Part shown: piece after piece, positions 23,722 through 31,723 of the stretch
How positions within the stretch are numbered: position 1 is the first letter of the stretch
Layout of the letters: each line of letters begins with the position of its first letter
NCBI GenBank assembly: GCA_944381485.1
Contig: CALWLI010000008.1
Location: 1 to 32,949, forward strand
Reading direction: 5' to 3'
Length of the DNA stretch: 32,949 bases
DNA from: an uncultured Lachnospiraceae bacterium
GTDB taxonomy: Bacteria > Bacillota > Clostridia > Lachnospirales > Lachnospiraceae
Notes under the pieces: model-generated
Databases searched by the model: none
The model's input: only the letters and a program-made list of their open reading frames with translations
What the model was told of the DNA's origin: nothing
Made by a program: the position numbers and the translations under genes

Positions 23722-24585
23722 TCAGGCGTCCTCCCTCTCAATGAAGCCCTCGCCTACCACCTCAGTGGCATTTGAGAGTATGAGAAAGGCATCCCTGTCC
23801 ACCTCATATATAATGTCCTTTACCTGAGGCACCTCTCTGCTCTGCACTACCACATAGAGCATCTGCTTATCATTTCCTGTATACATGCCCTTTGCCTTTA
23901 TGGCTGTGACTCCCCTCTCCATCTCGGCCATTATCCTGTCTGCTATCTCCGTGCTCTTATCGGAAATTATATAGAGCACCTTGCCGAATTTTAATCCGTC
24001 TATTATCCTGTCGGATATGGCGGTGACAAGAAAGACTGAGATCACGGCATAGAGGGCCTTGTTGATTCCGAATATCCCCGCTCCCAGAAGGACCACCATT
24101 CCGTCAAGGACCATGAGTATCTGAGCCACGCTCTTATGCCTCATAAAGTGCTGTATATCTGCGGCCATCATATCAGTTCCGCCTGTAGTGGCTCTGTTCA
24201 TGAAAACAAGTCCTGTTCCCACTCCCATAACTATGCCCCCGAAAATGGCCGACAAAAGTATATCCCCGTCATTTATTATGCTGTGCTCCGGTATTACAGC
24301 GAGAGCTACAGAGAGGGCGGTGGTAGCCACTATAGTCTTTATCATAAAGTTTTTGCCCTTTATTATATAGGTGATTATAAAAAGAGGAATATTGAGTGCC
24401 GTGTTGGTTATCCAAAGAGGAACGCTCCACAGTCCGTTAAATATTACGGCAAAGCCGCTGACTCCTCCTGTAACCAGGTTCACCGGGTCAAGTATGTTTT
24501 TTATGGCGTAGCCCATTACAAAGGAGCCCAATATTATCAAAAAGTACTCCTTAAAAACAGAGCGCCTCTTAAAGTTGTCAAGCAT
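23722..24585 (-). CDS. YitT-family membrane protein with C-terminal DUF2179 domain
   Basis: A 287-residue protein with about five membrane helices, including the family opening GSFVMGYAIKNILDPVNLVTGG and a mid-protein FMNRATTGGTDMMA. The last 80 or so residues form a soluble DUF2179 domain (ERGVTAIKAKGMYTGNDKQML, then VVQSREVPQVKDIIYEVD), thought to be a small regulatory or ligand-binding module. The function of YitT proteins is not established. The start lies only 3 bases after the glpK stop, with GAGGAG inside the end of glpK, so it is clearly the next cistron of that operon. The context gives no strong hint of the transported or sensed compound. Confidence 0.9.
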   Translation of the reverse strand: MLDNFKRRSVFKEYFLIILGSFVMGYAIKNILDPVNLVTGGVSGFAVIFNGLWSVPLWITNTALNIPLFIITYIIKGKNFMIKTIVATTALSVALAVIPEHSIINDGDILLSAIFGGIVMGVGTGLVFMNRATTGGTDMMAADIQHFMRHKSVAQILMVLDGMVVLLGAGIFGINKALYAVISVFLVTAISDRIIDGLKFGKVLYIISDKSTEIADRIMAEMERGVTAIKAKGMYTGNDKQMLYVVVQSREVPQVKDIIYEVDRDAFLILSNATEVVGEGFIEREDA

Positions 24586-24588
24586 AGA

Positions 24589-26088
24589 TCAATTCTCCTC
24601 TTTTGCATAATAAAGAGCAGTTTTTACAGCTCTTCTCCATCCCCTTATGAGCTCATCTCTCCTGTCAAAGCTCATGCAGGGCCTGAATATATCTCCCGAG
24701 TCTCCGCAGGCCTTAAGCTCATCTCTTCCGCTCCAAAAGCCTGATGCAAGGCCTGAGAGGTAGGCTGCTCCCAGAGCTGTCGTCTCAACGCAGGCAGGCC
24801 TTTGTACCTCTTTCCCCAGTATATCCGCCTGAAACTGCATCAGGAAATTGTTAGAGGAGGCTCCCCCGTCGGCTCTCAGCCTTACCTCGCTTATACCCGA
24901 ATCCTTTATCATGGCCTCAACCAGGTCAAGAGTCTGATAGGCCATGGACTCAACAGCGGCCCTGACAAAGTGTTCCTTCTTTGTCCCCCTGGTAATTCCT
25001 GTCACCATGCCTCTTGCATAGGGATTCCAGTAGGGAGCTCCCATACCCGTGAAGGAGGGAACTATATATACGCCACCGGTGTCCTCCACCGCCCGGCAAT
25101 ATTCCTCAGAGGCGGGGGCAGACTTTATCATCCTCATCTCATCTCTCAGCCACTGCATTACAGCCCCTGCAACAAAGACGCTTCCCTCCAGGGCATACTC
25201 CGGTCTTCCCGTCTTGGAAGAGGCTGTCAAGGTCGTTATGAGACCGTTTCGGGAGCGGGTCATTTTTTCTCCCGTGTTCATGAGAAGGAAGCAGCCTGTG
25301 CCGTAAGTGTTTTTCATCTCTCCCTCGGAAAAGCAGCACTGGCCGAAGAGGGCCGCCTGCTGGTCTCCGGCATCCCCTGATATGGGTATGCTCTCCCCTA
25401 CTGTATCCGAACTCGTAAATCCGTAGATCTCACTGCTGCTCCTTACCTCAGGCATCATGGACCGAGGTATTCCGAAATAAGCTAAAAGTTCATCATCCCA
25501 GTCAAGGCTTCTTATATCAAAGAGCATGGTCCTTGAGGCGTTGGTATAGTCTGTGACATGGACCTTGCCTCCTGTAAGCTTCCATATGAGCCAGCTGTCC
25601 ACAGTTCCGAACAAAAGCTCACCTCTTTCAGCCGCAGCCCTTGCCCCCTCTGTGTTTTCCAGTATCCAGCCTATCTTTGTGGCGGAGAAGTAGGCGTCAG
25701 GAATGAGCCCTGTCTTTTCTCTCACCATCTCTTCCATGCCGTCTGTCTTTAGCTTTTCTATCCTGTCCGCCGTGCGCCTGCACTGCCAGACTATGGCATT
25801 ATAAATCGGAAGTCCTGTGTTTTTGTTCCATATGACAGTGGTCTCCCTCTGGTTTGTTATACCTATAGAGTGTATCTGTGATGCTCCTCCCACCTTGGCC
25901 ATGGCCTCAGTCATGACCGCCAGCTGGGTAGCCCATATCTCCATAGGATCCTGCTCCACATATCCCGGTTTCGGATATATCTGGACAAACTCCTTTTGAG
26001 CCATGCTAACGATATGGGCAGAGCTGTCAAAAACTATACACCTGGAGCTTGTGGTTCCCTGATCCAGGGCTAAGATATACTTTTTCAT
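24589..26088 (-). CDS. glpK: Glycerol kinase
   Basis: A 499-residue FGGY-family sugar kinase that phosphorylates glycerol to glycerol 3-phosphate using ATP. Signatures are [17 protein letters not shown] at the N-terminus, [11 protein letters not shown] and [10 protein letters not shown] in the glycerol-binding region, [18 protein letters not shown] and [14 protein letters not shown] in the hinge, and [19 protein letters not shown] near the end, all matching GlpK rather than other FGGY kinases. The ATG at 26088 is chosen because AGGTGG lies 5 bases upstream; a GTG three codons earlier overlaps that site. It lies 30 bases after sdaAA and 3 bases before yitT. No glpF or glpD is nearby, so how glycerol enters and where glycerol 3-phosphate goes is not shown. 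Confidence 0.95.
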   Translation of the reverse strand: MKKYILALDQGTTSSRCIVFDSSAHIVSMAQKEFVQIYPKPGYVEQDPMEIWATQLAVMTEAMAKVGGASQIHSIGITNQRETTVIWNKNTGLPIYNAIVWQCRRTADRIEKLKTDGMEEMVREKTGLIPDAYFSATKIGWILENTEGARAAAERGELLFGTVDSWLIWKLTGGKVHVTDYTNASRTMLFDIRSLDWDDELLAYFGIPRSMMPEVRSSSEIYGFTSSDTVGESIPISGDAGDQQAALFGQCCFSEGEMKNTYGTGCFLLMNTGEKMTRSRNGLITTLTASSKTGRPEYALEGSVFVAGAVMQWLRDEMRMIKSAPASEEYCRAVEDTGGVYIVPSFTGMGAPYWNPYARGMVTGITRGTKKEHFVRAAVESMAYQTLDLVEAMIKDSGISEVRLRADGGASSNNFLMQFQADILGKEVQRPACVETTALGAAYLSGLASGFWSGRDELKACGDSGDIFRPCMSFDRRDELIRGWRRAVKTALYYAKEEN

Positions 26089-26118
26089 ACTTTCCACCTG
26101 TATTTTGTAAGGCTGTTA

Positions 26119-27006
26119 TTACTTTTCTTTTCCGAAGACCTTCTCCTTGAGCTTAATGGCCGTTGGCGTTGCCGCAAGGCCTCCCAGAGCCGTCTCTCTC
26201 AAGCTTTGGGGGAGAGCGTCCCCCACATTCTTCATGGCGATTATGACCTCATCGGGAGGTATCTCCGACACCATTCCCGCAAGGCACATGTCCGCCGCCG
26301 AGAAGGCTATCATACATCCTGAGGCATTCCTCTTTATGCAGGGTATCTCCACCAGCCCTGCCACCGGGTCACATACAAGGCCCATCTGATTCTGTATTGC
26401 TATGGCACAGGCATCCCCGCACTGGCGGGGACTTCCGCCCATGAGCTCTGTAAGGGCGGCAGCTGACATCCCTGAGGCGGAGCCGCACTCTGCCTGGCAT
26501 CCTCCCTGAGCCCCTGCTATACAGGCCTTTTGCGCTATAACCATTCCGAAGGCCGCGGCGGTAAACATGGACATGACCACATCCCTCTCCTCAAAGCCTC
26601 TCTCCTCATACATAGTCACCAGGCAGCCCGGCATGATGCCGCAGGAGCCTGCAGTGGGGGTGGCCACTATCCTTCCCATGGCCGCATTGTACTCGGAAAC
26701 GGCGATGGCTCTCGATACGGCCCCTGTCATAAAGTCGCCCATGAGGCCTCCACCGGTCCTCTCCCTGTATGTCTTCATCCTGTAGGCGTCTCCCCCTGTA
26801 AGGCCCGAGGTGGATCTCAAATCCTTGTCCGTTCCTTTTACTACAGCCTCCCTCATCACCTTGAAGCTGTCAGCCATCCTTTTATATACGGCCTCGGCAG
26901 GCTCATCCATCTGCAGAGCCTCATCCTCAAGGACCACCTCGCTTATCTTAAGCTTTCTGTCCTCAGCGGCCTTCACCAATTCCTCTATAGAGCTGTATTC
27001 AAGCAT
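26119..27006 (-). CDS. sdaAA: L-serine dehydratase, iron-sulfur-dependent, alpha subunit
   Basis: This 295-residue subunit carries the [4Fe-4S] cluster of the clostridial two-subunit L-serine deaminase, which converts L-serine to pyruvate and ammonia. Cluster Cys lie in PTAGSCGIMPG, GAQGGCQAECGSASG and VEIPCIKRNASG, all in family order. The N-terminal SIEELVKAAEDRKLKISE is typical of SdaAA. AGGAG lies 8 bases before the ATG. It starts 23 bases after the beta-subunit gene sdaAB, and both belong to the leuB-to-yitT unit. The enzyme is oxygen-sensitive in known members, fitting an anaerobe. Confidence 0.95.
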   Translation of the reverse strand: MLEYSSIEELVKAAEDRKLKISEVVLEDEALQMDEPAEAVYKRMADSFKVMREAVVKGTDKDLRSTSGLTGGDAYRMKTYRERTGGGLMGDFMTGAVSRAIAVSEYNAAMGRIVATPTAGSCGIMPGCLVTMYEERGFEERDVVMSMFTAAAFGMVIAQKACIAGAQGGCQAECGSASGMSAAALTELMGGSPRQCGDACAIAIQNQMGLVCDPVAGLVEIPCIKRNASGCMIAFSAADMCLAGMVSEIPPDEVIIAMKNVGDALPQSLRETALGGLAATPTAIKLKEKVFGKEK

Positions 27007-27029
27007 CTCTTTTCTCCTGTTATATTTTT

Positions 27030-27695
27030 CTAAACAGCCTTTATCAAAATCACATTTATTACATCCGGGATCTTTGACAGGGATTCTATCATTCCCTCAG
27101 GAGGCCTTCCGTCTATCTCTATGGTCATAACAGCCTCCCCTCCCTTTTTAGGTCTTGCCAATCTGAAATTTCCTATATTGACCTCAGAGTAATGTTCATA
27201 CATGTAGTTGGTCACGGCGGCAATGAGCCCCGGCTTGTCATAGTGGAGCACAAGTATGGTGTTCATCTGTCCGGTAAAGCCCACCTTCATTCCGTTTACC
27301 ATGTCCACGTATATGTTTCCCCCGCCTATGGAGGCTCCCTCCACCTCGCAGGAGCTGCCGTCCTCTGCCTTTAATCTTATTCTCGCCGTATTCGGATGTG
27401 CCCCCGGTATGTCTGTGGGCACAAAGGTGTACTTAAGTCCCCTTTTCTCAGCTATCTCAGGGGAATATCTTATCTCCTCATCCGATGACTCGTAGCCCAT
27501 TATCCCGGCCAGGAGAGCCTTGTCCGTGCCATGGCCCCTGTAGGTCTTTGCAAAGGATCCGGAAAGCTCTATATAGGCCTCAACAGGCTCCCTGTTAAGG
27601 ACCTTGCGGGCCACTGTTCCGAGTCTCACAGCTCCGGCTGTATGGGAGCTTGAAGGGCCTATCATTATCGGTCCTATTATATCAAATACGTTCAT
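27030..27695 (-). CDS. sdaAB: L-serine dehydratase, iron-sulfur-dependent, beta subunit
   Basis: A 221-residue protein. The N-terminal domain has GPSSSHTAGAVRLG (13-26) and YRGHGTDKALLAGIMG, the family signature that contributes to the active site. The C-terminal part is an ACT domain (NTILVLHYDKPGLIAAVTNYM), the serine-sensing module of the beta subunit. The ATG lies 14 bases inside the end of leuB, with GGGAG upstream in leuB, so translation is coupled. It precedes sdaAA by 23 bases. The overlap of a catabolic serine gene with a leucine-biosynthesis gene is unusual, although pyruvate from serine does feed branched-chain synthesis. Confidence 0.94.
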   Translation of the reverse strand: MNVFDIIGPIMIGPSSSHTAGAVRLGTVARKVLNREPVEAYIELSGSFAKTYRGHGTDKALLAGIMGYESSDEEIRYSPEIAEKRGLKYTFVPTDIPGAHPNTARIRLKAEDGSSCEVEGASIGGGNIYVDMVNGMKVGFTGQMNTILVLHYDKPGLIAAVTNYMYEHYSEVNIGNFRLARPKKGGEAVMTIEIDGRPPEGMIESLSKIPDVINVILIKAV

Positions 27696-28764
27696 ATATC
27701 AGATCTCCCATCTCGCTGCAGCTGACCTTCTTCATGCCTTCAGACATAATGTCTCCTGTCCTGAAGCCTTCCTTCAGAACTTTCTTTACAGCTTCCTCCA
27801 CGGCCTTGGCCTCCTCGTCAAGATCAAGGCTGTATCTTAAGAGCAGAGCTGCGGAGAGTATGGTAGCTATGGGGTTTGCCACGTTCTTTCCTGCAATATC
27901 AGGGGCTGAACCGTGGCTGGGCTCGTAGAGTCCGAGCTTTCCCTCTCCCAAGGATGCTGAAGGCAGCATTCCCAGAGATCCTGTTACAGCAGCCGCCTCA
28001 TCGGAGAGTATGTCTCCGAACATGTTTTCTGTGAGCACCACATCAAAGAACCCCGGATTTACCGCAATCTGCATTGCGCAGTTGTCCACAAGCATATCAT
28101 CGCAGACAACATCAGGATAGTCAGCTGCCACCTCATGGACCACCTTTCTCCATAGCCTTGAGGAGTCAAGCACGTTCGCCTTGTCAACTCCTGTCACATG
28201 CTTTTTCCTCTTTCTCGCAGCCTCAAAGGCCTTTATGGCGATTCGTCTTATCTCATCCTCGTTGTAGGTCAGAGTGTCCACCGCCGTCAGCTTTCCGTTT
28301 ACTTCCTCCGTATACCTCTTTCCGAAGTAAAGACCTCCTGTCAGCTCCCTCATAATAAGCATGTCAAAGCCCTTGTCGGCAATGTCTTTCCTGAGGGGAC
28401 TTGCCCCCGCCAGTTCCTCATAGAGAAGAGCGGGTCTCAGATTTGCAAACAGGCCCAGCTCCTTTCTTATCCTCAAAAGAGCGGCCTCAGGTCTCTTGTC
28501 AGGGGGAAGCTGATACCAGGGAGAATTTCCCACATTTCCTCCCACTGCGCCCAACAGCACCGCGTCAGAATTTGCAGCAGTATTTAAAGCCTCCTCTGTA
28601 AGGGGCACTCCGTATTTATCTATTGAGCATCCGCCCATATCTACCTCTTTGGAATTAAAGCTGTGCCCATACTTTTTCCCCACAGCTTTAAGCACCTTTA
28701 CTGCCTCTCTGACTATCTCCGGGCCTATTCCGTCTCCGGGTATCAAAGTAATATTAAACTCCAT
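27682..28764 (-). CDS. leuB: 3-isopropylmalate dehydrogenase
   Basis: A 360-residue NAD-dependent decarboxylating dehydrogenase of leucine synthesis, acting on 3-isopropylmalate. Family features are LIPGDGIGPEIV at the start, LLRIRKELGLFANLRP and MRELTGGLYFG for substrate binding, DKANVLDSSRLWR for the catalytic Lys and Tyr/Ser region, the metal-binding Asp in LTENMFGDILSDEAA, and EPSHGSAPDIAGKNVANP for the adenine site. LLRIRKELGLFANLRP separates it from isocitrate and tartrate dehydrogenases. The ATG at 28764 has GGAGGGAG upstream; the open frame 23 codons longer has no site. leuA, leuC and leuD are not in the window. It heads a packed run with serine dehydratase, glycerol kinase and yitT. 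Confidence 0.94.
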   Translation of the reverse strand: MEFNITLIPGDGIGPEIVREAVKVLKAVGKKYGHSFNSKEVDMGGCSIDKYGVPLTEEALNTAANSDAVLLGAVGGNVGNSPWYQLPPDKRPEAALLRIRKELGLFANLRPALLYEELAGASPLRKDIADKGFDMLIMRELTGGLYFGKRYTEEVNGKLTAVDTLTYNEDEIRRIAIKAFEAARKRKKHVTGVDKANVLDSSRLWRKVVHEVAADYPDVVCDDMLVDNCAMQIAVNPGFFDVVLTENMFGDILSDEAAAVTGSLGMLPSASLGEGKLGLYEPSHGSAPDIAGKNVANPIATILSAALLLRYSLDLDEEAKAVEEAVKKVLKEGFRTGDIMSEGMKKVSCSEMGDLIYERI

Positions 28765-28803
28765 ATGTCTCCCTCCGTAGCAAAAATTATCCTTAATATT
28801 TCT

Positions 28804-28809
28804 ATTATA
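28804..28809 (-). promoter_or_regulatory. Possible -10 element of the leuB operon
   Basis: TATAAT is perfect on the minus strand (28809-28804), 39 bases upstream of the leuB ATG. No good -35 is found at 16-18 bases. No leader peptide or T-box is visible. Confidence 0.3.
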
Positions 28810-28860
28810 TTTCCTTTTCCGATTTTCCACCACCCCCGAGTTTCAAACATATTGAAATAA

Positions 28861-28926
28861 AGGCTGCCGCAAAGACAAATTATAAGCCCTGTATATAAGG
28901 CCTATAATTTTTCTTCACAGCAGCCT
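28861..28926 (-). terminator. Compound hairpin terminator after the Fn3/CWB gene
   Basis: The outer arms AGGCTGC (28861-28867) and GCAGCCT (28920-28926) enclose a second stem, AAATTATA-A-GCC (28877-28888) with GGC-C-TATAATTT (28899-28910). On the minus strand the outer stem is followed by TTATTTC. It separates the secreted-protease unit from leuB. Confidence 0.6.
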
Positions 28927-28963
28927 GCAAAAGTCATAAAATATATATTCAAATCGTATCAAA

Positions 28964-29842
28964 TTATAAGATCATCACTCCGTCAGAGTTGAAGACATGT
29001 CCGTCGGGAGTCGTTGTATTTGATACCCTTGCCCCGGTGGAGTCAAGATAGTATATCTTTCCGTCTATCTGCTGATATCCGGTAAGCATGACGCCGCTCT
29101 CGCTGAGATAATACCACTTTTCATTCACATTTCTCCAGCCTGTGGCCATCTGACCGTCCGGAAGGCAGAGATACCATGAATTGTTGTACCATACCCAGCC
29201 TGTTGACATGTAGCCCTCGCTGTCAAAATAATACCATTTGCCGTTAATGCTCTGCCAGCAGTTTGAGGGATAGCTTCCGTCATAGTTTTTGTACCAATAT
29301 CTGCCGTCCGCAGCCTGAATCCAGCCGTAGCCTGAGCCGCTTACGGGAGGGGTGCTTACAACTCCCGGCCCGGGATTGTAGGGCCTGTTCCAGTTTGCGG
29401 GAGGTCCGTAGTCGTCATCATCGCTCCAGTTGTCCACATCATCTCTGCTGACATTTACTATATTGCTCCAATCCGACCATCCGCTCTTTCTTCCGCCTAT
29501 ATACTCCGCTCTCACTCTGGCCTGATATCTTGCCACATAGCTGAAGGAGAACTCACAGGAGGTGTCATCTCTCACAGTCTTCTTCTTGTACTGCCGAAAT
29601 TCATCATTCCTCTCTCTCCAGAGCTCCACCTCGTACTCATTTACCTCATAGCCCTCAGTGTCCGCAGGGGCGTCCCAGCTGACTGTGCCGTCCTCGCTGA
29701 TGCTGACTCCTGTGGGCTCCGGCATGCCGTCCCCCGGCTCTGCACCAAAGCCGGAAAAAGCCGTGCCCAATGTCAGACAGAGGGCAAATGCCAAGACTGC
29801 AAAACGTGAACAGCCTTTATATCCTATCCTATTTTTTCTCAT
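28964..29842 (-). CDS. Secreted fibronectin type III protein with cell-wall-binding repeats
   Basis: A 292-residue exported protein. The signal peptide spans 1-34 (cleavage after FGA). A fibronectin type III-like domain covers about 41-132 (TGVSISEDGTVSWDAP, then YEVNEYEVELW and YQARVRAEYIGG). An acidic and Pro/Gly-rich linker follows (NWSDDDDYGPP). Five or so CWB repeats occupy 172-292, with YGWIQAADGRYWYKN, GKWYYFDSEGYMSTGW, NSWYLCLPDGQMATGW, EKWYYLSESGVMLTGY and GKIYYLDSTG. The repeats bind wall polymers; Fn3 domains mediate protein or glycan contacts. GGGGGAGGAG lies just before the ATG. It begins 25 bases after the subtilase gene, so the two are co-expressed. It may be a wall scaffold, or a partner or substrate of the protease; it shows no enzyme motif. 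Confidence 0.87.
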   Translation of the reverse strand: MRKNRIGYKGCSRFAVLAFALCLTLGTAFSGFGAEPGDGMPEPTGVSISEDGTVSWDAPADTEGYEVNEYEVELWRERNDEFRQYKKKTVRDDTSCEFSFSYVARYQARVRAEYIGGRKSGWSDWSNIVNVSRDDVDNWSDDDDYGPPANWNRPYNPGPGVVSTPPVSGSGYGWIQAADGRYWYKNYDGSYPSNCWQSINGKWYYFDSEGYMSTGWVWYNNSWYLCLPDGQMATGWRNVNEKWYYLSESGVMLTGYQQIDGKIYYLDSTGARVSNTTTPDGHVFNSDGVMIL

Positions 29843-29867
29843 ACTCTCCTCCCCCTTTCTGTATCTC

Positions 29868-31130
29868 CTACTGCCTGCCGTAGTTCATGGCGGCGCAGGC
29901 GTCGGGATATCCTCCCGATTTCACCTTGCCTGAGAGAGAGTCTGTCTTTACGGCCGTGTTCAATATAGCCTCCTTGACTCCCAAAAGTCCCAGGTCGGTC
30001 CTGTATGAGTATATAAACGCCGCAAGTCCTGTTATCATGGGTGCGGCCATGGATGTTCCTGTCAAAAATTCAAACTTGTTTCCCGGCACAGTGCTTAATA
30101 TATAGCTTCCCGGTGCCGCTATGTCAACGCTCTCGGCTCCGAAGTTTGAGCTTACATCAAGCTCTCCGTTAAACATAAGGTTTGCAACGGAAATGATGTT
30201 CTCCGAGGCGTAGGAGGCAGGATATACCCCGCTCAAGTCTGTGTCATAACCTCTGCCGTACATGTCGCCGTTTCCCGCCGCCGCCACAAAAAGCATTGAG
30301 GAGGAGGCTATCTGCTGATCAAGTTCAGGTATGTACTTGATGCTTCCAAGGCTCAGATTACATATGGATGCCCCGTTTGCCTCGGCGTACTTTATGGCAT
30401 TTATGACAGCCTCGGGACTTCCGGAGCCGTTTTCCCCAAGGGCTTTTAAGACCATGATCTTTACATGAGAGTTGTCTGTAATGCCTGTGATCCCGCCGTT
30501 TCCTCTCTTTGCGGCTATTGTGCCTGCCGCATGGGTGCCGTGCTTGTCGGCTATCTTATTGTATCTTACCCTGTTATTGTTGTCATAAAAATTCCAGCCG
30601 TGGACATCGTCAATATATCCGTTGCCGTCATTATCTATGCCGTCCCCGGGTATTTCCCCCGGATTTGTCCATATGGCGTCCTTAAGCTCAGCGTGCTCTG
30701 TATCGACTCCTGTATCGATGAGAGCCACTATCACATCTCTTCTCTCTCTCTCATCACTCTCGTACTGCTTCCATGCTTCGGTGAAATTGATATCCACTCC
30801 TTCCACACTGTCTATACTGCTGTAGTCGAAGTCAGAGGGTTCAAGGCTTCTGGGCGGTATACCTATCCTGCCGTTTCTGTTCCACTCATTCCAGGACTGA
30901 TATATATCACTCATGCTCTCGGTATTGATGCCTGAAAGATTGAGCTTAAGTTTTCCGTCATTCTTAAGTCCCCACTGGTATATGGCAAGATTGTCCGAGG
31001 GGGACAGGTTGTCAAGGCCAGGGCCTATACCGGATGCCCCGTATGAGGATCCGCACTGCACAGCTGTCATCATTGCCGCAAGAAATCCGGAGACTGCCCG
31101 CCTTAAATTTTTCTTTAAAAAAAATGTCAT
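29868..31130 (-). CDS. Secreted subtilisin-like serine protease (S8 family)
   Basis: A 420-residue exported protease. The signal peptide (1-32, ending SYGA) is followed by a short pro-region (about 33-130), then the S8 catalytic domain with Asp139 (VALIDTGVD), His197 (KHGTHAAG), the oxyanion Asn287 (AAAGNG) and Ser360 (TGTSMAAP), a complete triad. An insertion with DNDGNGYIDD (166-175) between Asp and His looks like a calcium-binding loop, as in thermostable clostridial subtilases. There is no CWB or sorting motif, so it is probably released or held by partners. GGAGGT lies 6 bases before the ATG. It is the first gene of a two-gene unit with the Fn3/CWB protein 25 bases downstream. The substrate is unknown. 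Confidence 0.93.
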   Translation of the reverse strand: MTFFLKKNLRRAVSGFLAAMMTAVQCGSSYGASGIGPGLDNLSPSDNLAIYQWGLKNDGKLKLNLSGINTESMSDIYQSWNEWNRNGRIGIPPRSLEPSDFDYSSIDSVEGVDINFTEAWKQYESDERERRDVIVALIDTGVDTEHAELKDAIWTNPGEIPGDGIDNDGNGYIDDVHGWNFYDNNNRVRYNKIADKHGTHAAGTIAAKRGNGGITGITDNSHVKIMVLKALGENGSGSPEAVINAIKYAEANGASICNLSLGSIKYIPELDQQIASSSMLFVAAAGNGDMYGRGYDTDLSGVYPASYASENIISVANLMFNGELDVSSNFGAESVDIAAPGSYILSTVPGNKFEFLTGTSMAAPMITGLAAFIYSYRTDLGLLGVKEAILNTAVKTDSLSGKVKSGGYPDACAAMNYGRQ

Positions 31131-31168
31131 TTCTACCTCCGTGTTCCAAAAGCTCAGTCCCCTACCGG

Positions 31169-31195
31169 ATTATAGATTAACATTCTTTTTTTCAA
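31169..31195 (-). promoter_or_regulatory. Possible promoter of the subtilase operon
   Basis: A perfect TATAAT (31174-31169, minus strand) is 15 bases downstream of TTGAAA (31195-31190), slightly closer than optimal. It lies about 39 bases upstream of the subtilase ATG. Confidence 0.45.
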
Positions 31196-31292
31196 AAGTA
31201 TATACGGTTCACAAAATCTTCAGCATTCGTAAAATTTTTTCAAGAAATCCCCACAGGCATAAGTCCGATTTTCCCGCAGGAAAAAAATATAG

Positions 31293-31595
31293 CTAATCAT
31301 CTTTCTTCTTAAGCTCATTAAGCCCCTTTATGCCGCTTATGTAGCAGAATACGTCAAATACAGCAAAGAATATGATAAAGACTATGACTATAATGCGCTC
31401 CATGCCCTGAGCCTCATCAAGGCCTGTTATAAGGCTGTAGACAAGGTAACTTAAATAGAGGGCGCATAAAAGCCTTATGGAGTAGGACATCTTTCTCCTT
31501 CTGTAATACTCCGCCTTTTCCTTAGCATCAGTCTCATTTTCATTATCGCTTACAGGGCTGATCTCTTGTCTTTCTTCCACTTCTTTCTCCTCCAT
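31293..31595 (-). CDS. Small membrane protein of unknown function
   Basis: A 100-residue protein with a charged, Glu-rich N-terminus (about 1-35), two hydrophobic helices (about 40-58 and 67-90) and a Lys/Asp-rich tail (LNELKKKDD). No family is recognised. The ATG at 31595 has almost no ribosome binding site. An internal ATG at 31490 (beginning MSYSIRLLC) has AAGGAG 4 bases upstream and would give a 65-residue two-helix protein, so the true start is uncertain. It stands alone between the tuf terminator and the subtilase promoter. A -35/-10-like pair (TTGTAC, TATAGT, 18 bases apart) lies just past the tuf terminator. Confidence 0.65.
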   Translation of the reverse strand: MEEKEVEERQEISPVSDNENETDAKEKAEYYRRRKMSYSIRLLCALYLSYLVYSLITGLDEAQGMERIIVIVFIIFFAVFDVFCYISGIKGLNELKKKDD

Positions 31596-31645
31596 GAAAA
31601 CTTACATCTTATTACAGTCTACTATATTCAGGTCTGTTTTTAAAG

Positions 31646-31678
31646 TACAAAAAGCTCCGTGACTTTCATCACGGAGCT
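31646..31678 (-). terminator. Intrinsic terminator of tuf
   Basis: AGCTCCGTGA (31653-31662) and TCACGGAGCT (31669-31678) form a perfect 10-base stem with a 6-base loop. On the minus strand it is followed by TTTTTG then TACTTT. It lies 45 bases past the tuf stop. Confidence 0.93.
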
Positions 31679-31723
31679 GATTTGCTGATAATATTTAAAA
31701 TTCGGAATATGCAGGGATCCGGA

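Noticed and set aside
24136-25380. Two long plus-strand frames (202 and 192 codons) opposite yitT and glpK
   Set aside because: They lie entirely antisense to well-recognised genes, have no ribosome binding sites, and encode low-complexity His/Ser/Tyr-rich sequence. They are a by-product of codon bias on the coding strand.
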